64,000 nt of DNA from Cupriavidus consociatus (lineage in GTDB: Bacteria; Pseudomonadota; Gammaproteobacteria; Burkholderiales; Burkholderiaceae), in contig NZ_JAGIQA010000012.1 of NCBI RefSeq assembly GCF_017814975.1, positions 174,769 to 238,768 of the forward strand. The letters run 5' to 3'. The translations under genes were made by a program, and so were the position numbers. The notes beneath the pieces are model-generated. The model was given only the letters and a program-made list of their open reading frames with translations, was not told the DNA's origin and did not search any database. Positions 40,864 through 50,089 of the stretch are shown in pieces. The first letter of the stretch is position 1, and the number at the start of each line of letters is the position of its first letter.

Positions 40864-41511
40864 TCAATGCCCGCCGGGCCGGGCGCCGACGGCGATCCAC
40901 AGCGCGGTCAGCGCCAGTGCCGCGCCCATGGCGCGGTTGAACCAGCGCACGCGCCCGCCCTCGCGCAGCCATTGCCGCAGCGCCGCGCCCAGCAGGCCGT
41001 ACACGCCGTTGCTGACGAAGCCCAGCAGCGCGAATACGCCGCATACCAGCAGCATGCGCTGAAGCGGCGCGGGGGCGCCTGCCATGTAGGACGCCGCCAC
41101 GGCCAGCGCCAGCATCCAGGCCTTGATGTTGGCGTACTGCAGCGCCGCCGACTGCCACACGTTGAGCGGGCGCAGCACCTGCTTTTCGGCCAGTGCCGCG
41201 CTGCGCGCGATCTTCCACGCCAGCCACAGCAGGTAGGCCACGCCGGCCAGGTGCACCACCGACGCCAGCGCCGGCTCGCCGAGGATCAGCGCGCCCACGC
41301 CGACCGCGCACAGCGCCAGGATGCTGGCAAAGCCGAACGCCACGCCGACGCAATGCGGCAGCGTCGCGCGCAGGCCGAAGTTGGCGCCGGTCACCGCGGC
41401 AATGGTGGTGTTGGGCCCGGGCGTGAACAGGCCGACCGTCAGCAGCGTCAGCAGGGCCAGGAACTGCGCCGCCGTCAGGCCGGTGAGCAGGCCGGAGGTC
41501 ACGGCGCTCAT
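40864..41511 (-). CDS. LysE-family amino-acid exporter
   Basis: This 215-residue protein has six helices with LFTPGPNTTIAAVTGANFG near the start and LQYANIKAWMLALAVAASY in the middle, the LysE/RhtB pattern. Its ATG overlaps the stop of the AlaX gene (ATGA), so translation is coupled. It is the second exporter of the run. Longer frames reading into the AlaX gene are not credible because of that overlap. Confidence 0.9.
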   Translation of the reverse strand: MSAVTSGLLTGLTAAQFLALLTLLTVGLFTPGPNTTIAAVTGANFGLRATLPHCVGVAFGFASILALCAVGVGALILGEPALASVVHLAGVAYLLWLAWKIARSAALAEKQVLRPLNVWQSAALQYANIKAWMLALAVAASYMAGAPAPLQRMLLVCGVFALLGFVSNGVYGLLGAALRQWLREGGRVRWFNRAMGAALALTALWIAVGARPGGH

Positions 41512-42221
41512 GCGAACGCCACCACCACGCGGCGGTTGGCGCGGCTCTTCTTCTCGATCTTGGTGACCGCCACGGTGCCGATCTCGCTGGTATTGCCCAC
41601 GTGCGTGCCGCCGCAGGGCTGGCGGTCGACGCCGGGGATCTCGACGATGCGGATGCTCGATGTCCCTGCCGGCGGCGCCGCGCCGATGGTGCGCACCAGT
41701 TCCGGCTGCGCGGCCAGCTCCTGCGGCGTGATCAGCGTGATCCGCACCGGCGTTTCCGCGCGGATCAGCGCATTCAGGCGCTCGGTCAGGTCGGCCTTGT
41801 CCAGCGTCGCTTCCGGCAGGTCGAAGTCGATCCGCGCCGAGTCCGGCGAGATGCCGCAGCCGGTCACCGGCACCGGGATCAGCGAGCCCAGCAGGTGCAG
41901 GCAGGTATGCAGGCGCATCAGCCGGTGGCGGCGCGCCCAGTCGATGGTGACGGTGACGCGCTCGCCCACGCGCGGCAGCGCGGCGTCGGGTGCGGGCAAA
42001 TGCAGGATGCGGCTGCGGTCGTCGGCATAGACCGTGTCGACGATGGCCACGGTGCGCCCGTCTGGCAGCGCCAGCGTGGCGGTGTCGCCGGCCTGGCCGC
42101 CGCTGCGCGCGTAGCAGACCGTCTCGTCCAGTTCGATGCCTTCGGCGCTGGCCGCGAGCACGGTGGCGATGCAGTGATCGAGATAGGGATCGTCGTCGAA
42201 ACGCTTGCGGGTCGCGGACAC
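41508..42221 (-). CDS. AlaX-type alanyl-tRNA editing protein
   Basis: This 237-residue free-standing editing domain has both zinc motifs, HTCLH (HxxxH) and CGGTH (CxxxH), with GIELDETVCYARSGGQAGDT at the N-terminal side. It should deacylate tRNA-Ala mischarged with Ser or Gly. The GTG start at 42221 is supported by AAGGAG six bases upstream and by homologue length. It overlaps the following LysE gene by four bases. Coupling of an editing factor to an amino-acid exporter is a common neighbourhood in proteobacteria. Confidence 0.92.
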   Translation of the reverse strand: MSATRKRFDDDPYLDHCIATVLAASAEGIELDETVCYARSGGQAGDTATLALPDGRTVAIVDTVYADDRSRILHLPAPDAALPRVGERVTVTIDWARRHRLMRLHTCLHLLGSLIPVPVTGCGISPDSARIDFDLPEATLDKADLTERLNALIRAETPVRITLITPQELAAQPELVRTIGAAPPAGTSSIRIVEIPGVDRQPCGGTHVGNTSEIGTVAVTKIEKKSRANRRVVVAFA

Positions 42222-42259
42222 GGTGTCTCCTTGGGGATTCTTGTTGCTTGCTGGTATGG

Positions 42260-42937
42260 CTAGCGCAGGGTGCGGATGCCCTGCGGGGTCTCGATCTCGG
42301 CCCACAACTCCGGCTGGCCGTCATCCTGCCCGATCGCGATCAGGTGGTCGGCGCCCAGCCAGGCGAGCCCTTGCCGCAGCAGTTCGGCGCGCGGATGGCG
42401 GCCGCACAGCTTGCGCAGTGCCAGGTCCTGCCGAGGCAGGCTGGTGCCAGGATAGGCGGCCACGTCCCACTGGATCAGGCTGGGGAACAAGCCGTCACCG
42501 GCCGCATCGGCTTCGCCTTGCCAGCCGGGCAGGGCGCCGTCCTCGGGCACCGTGATGCGCCAGCGCAGGTCGCCGCGCGTCATCGGGATCACCGGCGCGA
42601 TCCGGGCCGGGTATTGCGACTGCCACAGTGTCAGGTCGGCGGGGCGCTCGACGCGGGCGGCCCAGTGCAGCAGGAACGGACCTTTCGCGAGCCGTTGCCG
42701 CACCGCTTCGCTGTCCAGGCCGAACCAGCGCGGCCGTTGGGGCGCGGGGGCCGCGGGGTCGATCGCAATCACTTCCAGGTAGATGCCGCCGAACATGCCG
42801 AGCACGCGGTTGTGCGTGCCCATGGCGGCATGCGCACCGCCGCCATGGGGCGCAATCCCCAGCACGTCGGCGACATGGGCGGTGCCGGCGTCCAGGTCGG
42901 GCGCGGCGATAACGAGGTGGTCCAGGGCGAGCTTCAT
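42260..42937 (-). CDS. VOC-superfamily (glyoxalase-like) protein
   Basis: This 225-residue protein starts with the vicinal-oxygen-chelate pattern (LALDHLVIAAPDLDAGTAHV, THNRVLGMFGGIYLEVIAI). His7 and Glu in YLEVI are plausible metal ligands. The C-terminal part is a second, divergent half. The reaction is not identifiable. It opens the minus-strand run and is divergent from the MocR regulator, with GTACAG repeats between them. Confidence 0.85.
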   Translation of the reverse strand: MKLALDHLVIAAPDLDAGTAHVADVLGIAPHGGGAHAAMGTHNRVLGMFGGIYLEVIAIDPAAPAPQRPRWFGLDSEAVRQRLAKGPFLLHWAARVERPADLTLWQSQYPARIAPVIPMTRGDLRWRITVPEDGALPGWQGEADAAGDGLFPSLIQWDVAAYPGTSLPRQDLALRKLCGRHPRAELLRQGLAWLGADHLIAIGQDDGQPELWAEIETPQGIRTLR

Positions 42938-42965
42938 CTTGGCTTGATGGTAGACAAGGTAGTCG

Positions 42966-43008
42966 GTACAGTACCGGTACAGTTCTGCGGATCGTCTTCA
43001 GTACAGTT
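42966..43008. promoter_or_regulatory. Putative MocR operator: three GTACAG repeats
   Basis: GTACAG occurs at 42966-42971, 42977-42982 and 43001-43006, the last two in the longer context GTACAGTT. The first two are 11 bases apart, about one helical turn. GGTACAGTACC is also a near-palindrome. The site lies between the VOC gene and the MocR-type regulator gene, where MocR proteins typically bind direct repeats. Confidence 0.55.
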
Positions 43009-43021
43009 GCAGGAGCAGCAC

Positions 43022-44560
43022 ATGGATGCGAACACCCGGGACGCGGACGCCAGCGGCGCGGCCCCCCAGCAGCATAGCGGAAGCGGCGCGCGCGGCACCT
43101 CGGCCCAGGACGGCGGACGCCCGCTGCGCCTGGTGCTGCCGCCCACCGAGCGCCTGCCGGATCCGATCCCGTCGGCGCAGATGACGCTGGTCGAGCAACT
43201 GACGGAATGGGCCCGCATGCGCATCGACGAACGCGTGTTCCGCGCCGGCATGCGCATGCCCTCGATCCGCCAGCTGGCGCAGGAAAAAGGCATCTCGCGT
43301 TTTACCGTGGTCGAAGCCTATGAGCGGCTGGTGGCGCTCGGCTACCTCGAATCGCGGCGCGGCTCGGGCTTCTACGTGCGCGAGCGCGCGCCGGCCGCGC
43401 CGGCCGCGCCGGTGTCGTCCAACGCGGCCGAGGCGCGCAATATTGATGTCACCTGGCTGCTGCGCAGCATGTTCCATACCGCCGAGGCGCACAAGGCGCC
43501 GGGGCTGGGCTTCCTGCCCAACGAATGGCTCGATGGCGAGCTGATCGCCAGCGCGCTGCGCGGGCTGGGACGCCAGCCGGGCAACCATTTCCTGGCCAGC
43601 GGCACGCCGCAGGGCTTCCTGCCGCTGCGCCAGCAATTGCGCACCCGGCTGGAGGAGCTGGAGATCCGCGCGGGGGCCGAGCAGATCGTGCTGACCTCCG
43701 GCATCACCCAGGCGCTCGACCTGATCGCCCGTCTCTACCTTCAGCCTGGCGACGCCGTGCTCGTCGGCGACCCGGCATGGTTCGTGATGTTCGCCCGCTT
43801 TGCCGCGCAGGGCGCGCAGGTGATCGGCGTGCCGTACACCGCCGAGGGGCCGGACCTTGAGGCGCTGGAGCGCATCGTGCAGGCGCGGCGGCCGAAGCTG
43901 TTCGTGATCAACTCGGTGCTGCACAACCCGACCGGGACCTCGCTGTCCGCCGCCAAGGCGTTCCAGTTGCTGAAGATGGCCGAGCAGTACGACTTCCTGA
44001 TCGTCGAGGACGATATCTACTGCGACTTGTGCCCGCCCGGCCACGCCGCCACCCGGCTGGCCAGCCTGGACCAGTTGCGCCGGGTGATCTACCTGGGCAG
44101 CTTTTCCAAGACGCTGGCGGCCAACCTGCGCGTGGGCTTTATCGCCGCGCACCCGGAGATGGCATCGGCGCTGACCGACAGCAAGCTGCTGGCGGGCCTG
44201 GCCTCGCCCGAGATCAACGAGCGGGTGCTGTACAAGGTGCTGACCGAGGGGCATTACCGCAAGCACGTCGAACGCGTGCGGACCCGGCTGGACCGCGCCC
44301 GCGACGAGACCCGGCGCGAGCTGGAGCGGCTGGGCCTGCGCCTGTTCCCGGGCCAGCACGCCGGCATGTACCTGTGGGCCGATACCGGCCGCGATACCAA
44401 TGCCATTGCCACCGCCGGGCATGAAGAGGGCTACCTGTTCGCCCCGGGCAGCCTGTTCTCGCCGTCGCAGATGCCGTCGGGGTGGATGCGCTTCAACGTC
44501 GCCAGCAGCGGCGATCCGGACATGCTGCGCTTCCTGGCGCGCCAGCTGGAACGGCTCTGA
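43022..44560 (+). CDS. MocR/PdxR-type GntR regulator with aminotransferase domain
   Basis: This is a 512-residue fusion. An N-terminal GntR winged helix (about 50-120; RMPSIRQLAQEKGISRFTVV, LESRRGSGFYV) precedes a class I aminotransferase-like domain with LTSGITQALDLIARLYLQPG and the PLP lysine in LGSFSKTLAANLRVGF. MocR proteins sense PLP or a PLP-amino acid adduct. GCAGGAG precedes the ATG. It probably controls the divergent VOC-AlaX-LysE-EamA-RidA-aminotransferase-GST run. It is not clearly PdxR because no pdxS or pdxT gene adjoins. Confidence 0.92.
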   Translation: MDANTRDADASGAAPQQHSGSGARGTSAQDGGRPLRLVLPPTERLPDPIPSAQMTLVEQLTEWARMRIDERVFRAGMRMPSIRQLAQEKGISRFTVVEAYERLVALGYLESRRGSGFYVRERAPAAPAAPVSSNAAEARNIDVTWLLRSMFHTAEAHKAPGLGFLPNEWLDGELIASALRGLGRQPGNHFLASGTPQGFLPLRQQLRTRLEELEIRAGAEQIVLTSGITQALDLIARLYLQPGDAVLVGDPAWFVMFARFAAQGAQVIGVPYTAEGPDLEALERIVQARRPKLFVINSVLHNPTGTSLSAAKAFQLLKMAEQYDFLIVEDDIYCDLCPPGHAATRLASLDQLRRVIYLGSFSKTLAANLRVGFIAAHPEMASALTDSKLLAGLASPEINERVLYKVLTEGHYRKHVERVRTRLDRARDETRRELERLGLRLFPGQHAGMYLWADTGRDTNAIATAGHEEGYLFAPGSLFSPSQMPSGWMRFNVASSGDPDMLRFLARQLERL

Positions 44561-44596
44561 GCCCACTTTTCGCTGTACCCGTTACATTCCCCGGGC

Positions 44597-44625
44597 CTTG
44601 AAAAATGGCCCGGGCGGCCCTATTT
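44597..44625 (+). promoter_or_regulatory. Sigma-32 heat-shock promoter of htpG
   Basis: CTTGAAA (44597-44603) and CCCTATTT (44618-44625) are separated by 14 bases, an excellent match to the sigma-32 consensus CTTGAAA-N11-16-CCCCATNT. The -35 box lies in the loop of an inverted repeat CCCGGGCC/GGCCCGGG (44590-44614). Confidence 0.8.
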
Positions 44626-44697
44626 CTGGCGGCACCGGCCCCCGACGGCCACCGACCATCCCAGATTCCCCTGTTTTCGAGATTCAAAAGGAGAACC

Positions 44698-46602
44698 ATG
44701 ACCGCACCGCACGAGACGATGAGCTTCCAGGCGGAAGTGAAGCAACTGCTGCACCTGATGATCCACTCGCTCTACAGCAACAAGGAAATCTTCCTGCGCG
44801 AGCTGGTTTCGAATGCTTCGGACGCCACTGACAAGCTGCGCTTCGAGGCGATCGCGAATCCCTCCCTGCTGGAAAACGACGCTGACCTGGCCATCCGCAT
44901 CGAGGCCGATGCGCAGGCGCGCACGCTGACGATCACCGACAACGGCATCGGCATGAGCCGCGACGAGGCGATCCGCAACCTCGGCACCATCGCGCGCTCG
45001 GGCACGAAGGAATTCTTCCAGCAGCTGTCCGGCGACCAGCAGAAGGACGCCGCGCTGATCGGCCAGTTCGGCGTGGGCTTCTACTCGGCCTTTATCGTCG
45101 CCGACAAGGTCACGGTGGAAACCCGCCGCGCGGGCGTGGGCGCCGAGGAAGCCGTGCGCTGGGAAAGCACCGGCGATGGCGAGTTCACCGTCGACGCGAT
45201 CTCGCGCGCCGAACGCGGCACCACCATCACGCTGCACCTGCGCGAGGGCGAGGACGATTTCCTGTCGGCCTGGCGCCTGAAGAGCATCATCCAGAAGTAT
45301 TCGGACCATATCTCGCTGCCGATCCGCATGCCCAAGGAAGTGTGGGACGCCGAGGCCGGCAGCTACAAGCGCACCGACGAGTGGGAAAGCGTCAACCAGG
45401 CCAGCGCGCTGTGGACCCGCAACAAGTCCGACATCACCGACGAGCAGTACGCCGCGTTCTACCAGCACATTGCCCACCACGACAGCGAGACGCCGCTGGC
45501 CTGGACTCACAACCGCGTGGAAGGCCGCAGCGAATACACCCAGCTGCTGTACATCCCGGCACGCGCGCCGTTCGACCTGTGGGACCGCAACCACAAGGCC
45601 GGCCTGAAGCTGTACGTCAAGCGCGTTTTCATCATGGACGATGCCGAGCAGCTGCTGCCGGGCTACCTGCGCTGGGTCAAGGGCGTGGTCGATTCCTCCG
45701 ACCTGCCGCTGAACGTGTCGCGCGAACTGCTCCAGGAAAGCCGCGACGTCAAGGCGATCCGCGAAGGTTGCACCAAGCGCGTGCTGTCGATGCTCGAATC
45801 GCTGGCGGACAATGAAGACGAAGCCGAACGCACCAAGTACGACACCTTCTGGCAGCAGTTCGGCCAGGCGCTGAAGGAAGGCGCCGGCGAGGACCAGGCC
45901 AACCAGGAGCGCGTGGCCAAGCTGCTGCGCTTTGCCTCGACGCACAACGACACCGCCGAGCAGAACGTGTCGCTGGCCGCCTATGTCGGCCGCATGAAGG
46001 AAGGCCAGGACAAGATCTACTACGTCACGGCCGATACCTGGTCCGCAGGCAAGAACAGCCCGCACCTGGAAGTGTTCCGCAAGAAGGGCATCGAAGTGCT
46101 GCTGCTGACCGACCGCGTCGACGAGTGGATGCTGTCGTTCCTGCGCGAGTTCGACGGCAAGGAACTGGTGTCGGTGGCGCGTGGCGACCTTGACCTGGGG
46201 AAGCTGGCGGATGAAGCCGAGAAAGCCGAGCAGGAAAAGGCCGAGGCTGACTGGAAGGACGTGGTCGAGCGCGCCAAGACCGTGCTGGCCGGCAAGGCCA
46301 AGGACGTGCGCGTGACGCTGCGCCTGACCGAGTCGGCATCGTGCCTGGTGTCGGACGAGGGCGACATGAGCGGCTACTTGCAGCGCCTGCTGAAGCAGGC
46401 CGGCCAGAAGGCGCCGGACGCGCAGCCGATCCTGGAACTGAACCCCGAGCACGCGCTGGTGAAGAAGCTGCGTGACCTGCCGGAAGGGGATGCATTCAGC
46501 GATCGCCTGCAGGTGCTGTTCGACCAGGCGCTGCTGGCCGAAGGCGGCATGCTGGAAGATCCGGCGGCCTACGTGCAGCGCGTGAACAAGCTGCTGGCCT
46601 GA
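44698..46602 (+). CDS. htpG: Molecular chaperone HtpG (Hsp90)
   Basis: This 634-residue ATP-dependent chaperone has the Hsp90 N-terminal ATPase ([43 protein letters not shown]), middle domain ([34 protein letters not shown]) and C-terminal dimerisation domain. Length is typical. AAAAGGAG lies just before the ATG. A sigma-32-type promoter supports heat-shock control. Confidence 0.97.
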   Translation: MTAPHETMSFQAEVKQLLHLMIHSLYSNKEIFLRELVSNASDATDKLRFEAIANPSLLENDADLAIRIEADAQARTLTITDNGIGMSRDEAIRNLGTIARSGTKEFFQQLSGDQQKDAALIGQFGVGFYSAFIVADKVTVETRRAGVGAEEAVRWESTGDGEFTVDAISRAERGTTITLHLREGEDDFLSAWRLKSIIQKYSDHISLPIRMPKEVWDAEAGSYKRTDEWESVNQASALWTRNKSDITDEQYAAFYQHIAHHDSETPLAWTHNRVEGRSEYTQLLYIPARAPFDLWDRNHKAGLKLYVKRVFIMDDAEQLLPGYLRWVKGVVDSSDLPLNVSRELLQESRDVKAIREGCTKRVLSMLESLADNEDEAERTKYDTFWQQFGQALKEGAGEDQANQERVAKLLRFASTHNDTAEQNVSLAAYVGRMKEGQDKIYYVTADTWSAGKNSPHLEVFRKKGIEVLLLTDRVDEWMLSFLREFDGKELVSVARGDLDLGKLADEAEKAEQEKAEADWKDVVERAKTVLAGKAKDVRVTLRLTESASCLVSDEGDMSGYLQRLLKQAGQKAPDAQPILELNPEHALVKKLRDLPEGDAFSDRLQVLFDQALLAEGGMLEDPAAYVQRVNKLLA

Positions 46603-46618
46603 CGGTACGCGATCGGTT

Positions 46619-46652
46619 GTCTCCCCTCTCCCATAAATGGGAGAGGGGAGAC
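46619..46652. repeat. REP-like palindrome after htpG
   Basis: A perfect 14-bp stem GTCTCCCCTCTCCC/GGGAGAGGGGAGAC encloses ATAAAT. The CCCTCTCCC arm is shared with the palindromes at 32502 and 50971, but the loop differs. It may end htpG transcription. Confidence 0.7.
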
Positions 46653-46711
46653 AACACGCGCGGCTGTTCGCATTGCCTGTCGTGGCCGACCAGCAGCCCG
46701 AGCCCTTTGCC

Positions 46712-47215
46712 ATGCCCGACACCGCCCCCCCTCAAACCGACCTTCACCAGGGCCTGCCGCCCGTCATCGACACCCACACCCGCGTGCTGGTGCTGGGCAG
46801 CTTCCCCGGCGCGGCGTCGCTGGCCGCGCGCCAGTACTACGCCCATCCCCGCAACCAGTTCTGGCCGCTGATGGCCGCGCTCACCGGCGAACCGATGCCT
46901 GCGCTGCCGTATGCCGAACGGCTGGTGCGGCTGCTGGCGCATCGCATCGGCGTCTGGGACGTGCTTGGCGCGTGCATGCGCGAAGGCAGCCTGGACAGCA
47001 ATATCCGCTATCCGCAGGCCAATGATTTCACGCGGCTGCGCCAGCTGGCACCCACGCTCGAGCGCGTCGGCTTCAACGGTGGCACATCCGGCCGTTTCGC
47101 GCCGCAGTTTGCCGCGCAGGGCTATCAGACGGTGGTGCTGCCTTCATCCAGTCCCGCGCACGCCGCGCGCAATTTCGAGCAGAAGCTGGCCCTGTGGCGC
47201 GCCCTGGTAGCGTAG
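46712..47215 (+). CDS. DNA-deoxyinosine/uracil glycosylase family protein (family 6-like)
   Basis: This 167-residue protein has the motif VLVLGSFPGAASLAARQYYAHPRNQFW that typifies hypoxanthine/uracil-DNA glycosylases of the UDG superfamily, and a second conserved block near VVLPSSSPAHA. It should remove deaminated bases, probably hypoxanthine. The ATG at 46712 is the only start close to the motif with a fitting length. It follows htpG by 109 bases with a palindrome between. Confidence 0.88.
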   Translation: MPDTAPPQTDLHQGLPPVIDTHTRVLVLGSFPGAASLAARQYYAHPRNQFWPLMAALTGEPMPALPYAERLVRLLAHRIGVWDVLGACMREGSLDSNIRYPQANDFTRLRQLAPTLERVGFNGGTSGRFAPQFAAQGYQTVVLPSSSPAHAARNFEQKLALWRALVA

Positions 47216-47432
47216 TCCGGCTCGTGCGCCGACCTCGGCTTCTGGCACATCGCAGGTGTGATGCATCCCATATTGCCGTGGGCCGTGGCGACCCTATACT
47301 GCAATCGAGTGACGAATCATTCGAAACCGGGGGTATCGGTCGCTCCTTGTGGTGCGCCTAGCGGCTCACACTTTCGGCCGCGAGGCGATGATGCATCGAA
47401 AGTGAGCGTAATTGGCGAGCAAGGAGGCAATC

Positions 47433-47870
47433 ATGTTCAAGCATCTCCTGCTGGCGGTCGATGGCTCCGACCTGTCTGAATCCGCATTCCGCAAGGCGAT
47501 CGCGCTGGCGCGGGAAACAGGGGCGCAGATCACCGCGGTGCGCGTCTGTCCGAACTACCATGTGCTGACCTACCACGTCGAAATGCTGGAGGACACCCGC
47601 GAAACCTACGTGAAGCAGGCGTGGGACGATGCCACCCGCTACCTGCGCGGCCTGGCCGACGAGGCCGGCGCCGCAGGCGTGAAGTGCGATACCACGTACG
47701 CCGTCAATGACCATCCCTACGACGCCATCATCAAGGCCGCCGAAGAGAAGGGCTGCGACCTGATCGTGATGGCCTCGCACGGGCGACGCGGGGTCCAGGG
47801 GCTGCTGATCGGCAGCGAGACCCTGAAGGTGCTGACGCACAGCAAGATCCCGGTGCTGGTGTACCGGTAA
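47433..47870 (+). CDS. Universal stress protein, UspA family
   Basis: This 145-residue single-domain protein (MFKHLLLAVDGSDLSESAFRK, DLIVMASHGRRGVQGLLIGSETLKVL) has the GxxG...GSxT ATP-binding loop intact. AAGGAGG lies five bases before the ATG. Its leader holds an imperfect hairpin, CACTTTCG (47369-47376) with CGAAAGTG (47397-47404), which could influence translation or mRNA stability. It stands as a single gene. Confidence 0.93.
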   Translation: MFKHLLLAVDGSDLSESAFRKAIALARETGAQITAVRVCPNYHVLTYHVEMLEDTRETYVKQAWDDATRYLRGLADEAGAAGVKCDTTYAVNDHPYDAIIKAAEEKGCDLIVMASHGRRGVQGLLIGSETLKVLTHSKIPVLVYR

Positions 47871-47996
47871 GCTTGCGGCCTTGCCGTCAGCCGCCGGCTT
47901 GCGGGCTGGCGCGGGGCCATATTTTTGCCGGTAGTGGACGCTTCTGGCATGCTGACGACCTGTTCCAATGCCCGGCCACCGTGCCCGCATGCCGCC

Positions 47997-49127
47997 ATGC
48001 CACTTTCCGACTGGACCCATGAAGCCATCCGCAAGATCGAGGCGGATTTCAACCGCTCCGCGGACACCCACCTGATCCCGCTGGATTTGCCGGGCTATCC
48101 GGACATTCGTGTCTATTTCAAGGATGAATCCAGCCACCCGACCGGCAGCCTGAAGCACCGGCTGGCGCGCTCGCTGTTCCTGTATGCGCTGTGCAATGGC
48201 TGGCTGCATGAGGGCAGCACGGTGGTGGAAGCGTCCAGCGGCTCGACCGCGATTTCCGAGGCGTACTTCGCCAGGCTGCTGGGGCTGCCGTTCGTGGCGG
48301 TGATCCCGGCCGGCACGTCGCGCGCCAAGGTCGAGGCGATCGAGTTCTATGGCGGGCGCTGCCACCTTGTCGACAGCCCGTCGGAGATCTATGCCGCGTC
48401 GCACCGCATCGCGCAGGAAACCGGCGGCCATTTCATGGACCAGTTCACCTACGCCGAACGCGCTACCGACTGGCGCGCCAACAACAACATCGCCGAGTCC
48501 ATCTTCAAGCAGATGGCGGAGGAGGAGTACCCGGTACCGGCCTGGCTGGTGTCGAGCGGCGGCACCGGCGGCACCATCGCCACGCTCGGCCGCTATGTCG
48601 CCTATCGCCGCCACAAGACGCGCGTGCTGTGCGCCGATCCGGAGAATTCGGTGTTTTTCGATTATTTCCGCAGCTGCCTGGCGGGCAAGCCGGAACCGGA
48701 CCTGTCGCTGCCAACCGGATCGCGCATCGAGGGCATCGGCCGGCCGCGCGTGGAGCGCTCGTTTATCCCCAGTTGCATCGACGCCATGCTGAAGGTGCCC
48801 GATGCGCTGTCGTTCGCCGCGATGCGCTACCTGGCCAGGCGCTTCGGCCGCCGCGTCGGCGGCTCGACCGGCACCAACTTCGTCGGCGTGCTGTACCTGG
48901 CGCAGCAGATGCGGGCGGCAGGGCAGGCCGGTGCCATCGTCGCGCTGCTGTGCGACAGCGGCGATCGCTATGGCAATACTTATTACGACGAAGACTGGTA
49001 TGCCGAGCAGCGGATCGCCATCGACGCCGCGGATGCGCTGGTGGCGCGCGCGGTGAAGGGCGAGGCAGTGCTTACGCCGCAAGCGGTGGCGGGGCTGCAG
49101 CCGGCCGGCGCCGGCATTCCTGGCTGA
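47997..49127 (+). CDS. PLP-dependent cysteine synthase/desulfhydrase-like protein (Cds1 type)
   Basis: This is a 376-residue fold-type II PLP enzyme with the PLP lysine in [38 protein letters not shown], the [16 protein letters not shown] phosphate loop and [13 protein letters not shown]. The layout matches the mycobacterial Cds1-like family, which degrades cysteine to H2S, rather than CysK or CysM. The true activity cannot be told from sequence. Two in-frame ATGs upstream (47925, 47949) are possible starts; 47997 gives the best family N-terminus but has no clear ribosome site. Confidence 0.87.
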   Translation: MPLSDWTHEAIRKIEADFNRSADTHLIPLDLPGYPDIRVYFKDESSHPTGSLKHRLARSLFLYALCNGWLHEGSTVVEASSGSTAISEAYFARLLGLPFVAVIPAGTSRAKVEAIEFYGGRCHLVDSPSEIYAASHRIAQETGGHFMDQFTYAERATDWRANNNIAESIFKQMAEEEYPVPAWLVSSGGTGGTIATLGRYVAYRRHKTRVLCADPENSVFFDYFRSCLAGKPEPDLSLPTGSRIEGIGRPRVERSFIPSCIDAMLKVPDALSFAAMRYLARRFGRRVGGSTGTNFVGVLYLAQQMRAAGQAGAIVALLCDSGDRYGNTYYDEDWYAEQRIAIDAADALVARAVKGEAVLTPQAVAGLQPAGAGIPG

Positions 49128-49210
49128 ATGCAGGGGAATCGCGCCGCGGCCCTTCTGTCAAAATGCTGGCGGCCAGCGCTTCGGCGCCGGCCCTTTGCCC
49201 GACGGATGAC

Positions 49211-49252
49211 CCCAGACGGCCCCAGACGGCCCCAGACGGCCCCAGACGGCCC
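49211..49252 (+). repeat. 10-bp tandem repeat before the TPR gene
   Basis: Four exact units of CCCAGACGGC are followed by a degenerate fifth (CCCATACGCC). The array ends about 30-40 bases before the start codon at 49290. A 10-bp unit is prone to slipped-strand change and lies where it could alter promoter spacing or the leader. Confidence 0.85.
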
Positions 49253-49289
49253 CATACGCCCCCCATACGACCCATAGGGTGACTTATCC

Positions 49290-50042
49290 ATGCGTATCTT
49301 CGGTATCAGCATCCATATCATCGTTGCGTTGTTCTTCGCCGTGCATGCGGTGCGCACGCACCAGAACATGTACTGGCTGCTGATCCTGTTCCTGTTCCCG
49401 GGGCTTGGCAGCCTGGTCTACTTCTTTGCCATCTTCCTGCCCGAGCTGCGCCAGTCGCGCGGCGCGCGCGTGGCCACGCGCGCGATCTCGCAACTGGTCG
49501 ATCCCAACCGCGCGGTGCGCGAGGCCCGTACCGATTTTGATCGTGCACCGACCGTGGCGCACCGCATGCGCCTGGGCGCCGCGCTGCTCGAAGCCGGCGA
49601 GCCGGCCGAGGCGCTGCAGCACTATCAGGCCGCCGCCAACGGCCCGTTCGCGTCCGATCCGGCGCTGCTGCAGGGGCTGGCCCAGGCGCAGTTCGCCACC
49701 GGCGACGCGGCCGCCGCGCTGCTGACGCTGGAAAAACTGTTCGCCGCCAGCCCGCATGCGCGCCAGCAGCCCGATCCGGCCTTGCTGTATGCTCGCGCGC
49801 TGGCTGCCACCGGCGCGCCAGGCACGCGCGCCGCCTTCGAGCAGGCACTGACCAGCGCCAGCGACGTCGCGCCGCGCTGCCTGTTCGCTGACTGGCTGGC
49901 AGCGCAGCCCGATGCCGCCGACCGCGAGCGCGCGCGCGAACTCTATGCCGAAATCGTCCACGACGCCCGCCACTGGCCGCGCCATGCCCGCGAACACAAC
50001 CGCGAGTGGCTGCAGCGCGCGCAGGCGGCGCTGGGCAAGTAA
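49290..50042 (+). CDS. Membrane-anchored tetratricopeptide protein with PLDc_N-like head
   Basis: This 250-residue protein has two N-terminal membrane helices (about 1-20 and 27-48, MYWLLILFLFPGLGSLVYFF) resembling the PLDc_N hairpin, then a soluble domain of TPR-type helical repeats (about 85-245; RMRLGAALLEAGEPAEALQH, ALLQGLAQAQFATGDAAAAL). It likely scaffolds a protein complex at the inner membrane. Function is not identified. The 10-bp tandem array sits in its upstream region. Confidence 0.78.
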   Translation: MRIFGISIHIIVALFFAVHAVRTHQNMYWLLILFLFPGLGSLVYFFAIFLPELRQSRGARVATRAISQLVDPNRAVREARTDFDRAPTVAHRMRLGAALLEAGEPAEALQHYQAAANGPFASDPALLQGLAQAQFATGDAAAALLTLEKLFAASPHARQQPDPALLYARALAATGAPGTRAAFEQALTSASDVAPRCLFADWLAAQPDAADRERARELYAEIVHDARHWPRHAREHNREWLQRAQAALGK

Positions 50043-50089
50043 GGTGCTTGCCGGTAGCCGAGCATGGCAGCCGTGTATTTCTCGACACT

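Noticed and set aside
41990..43021. Long N-terminal extension of the MocR gene
   Set aside because: The extension reads through the VOC and AlaX genes in antisense; a good ribosome site and operator repeats fix the start at 43022.
49211..49262. CRISPR array
   Set aside because: It is a direct 10-bp tandem repeat without spacers; no Cas genes are present.
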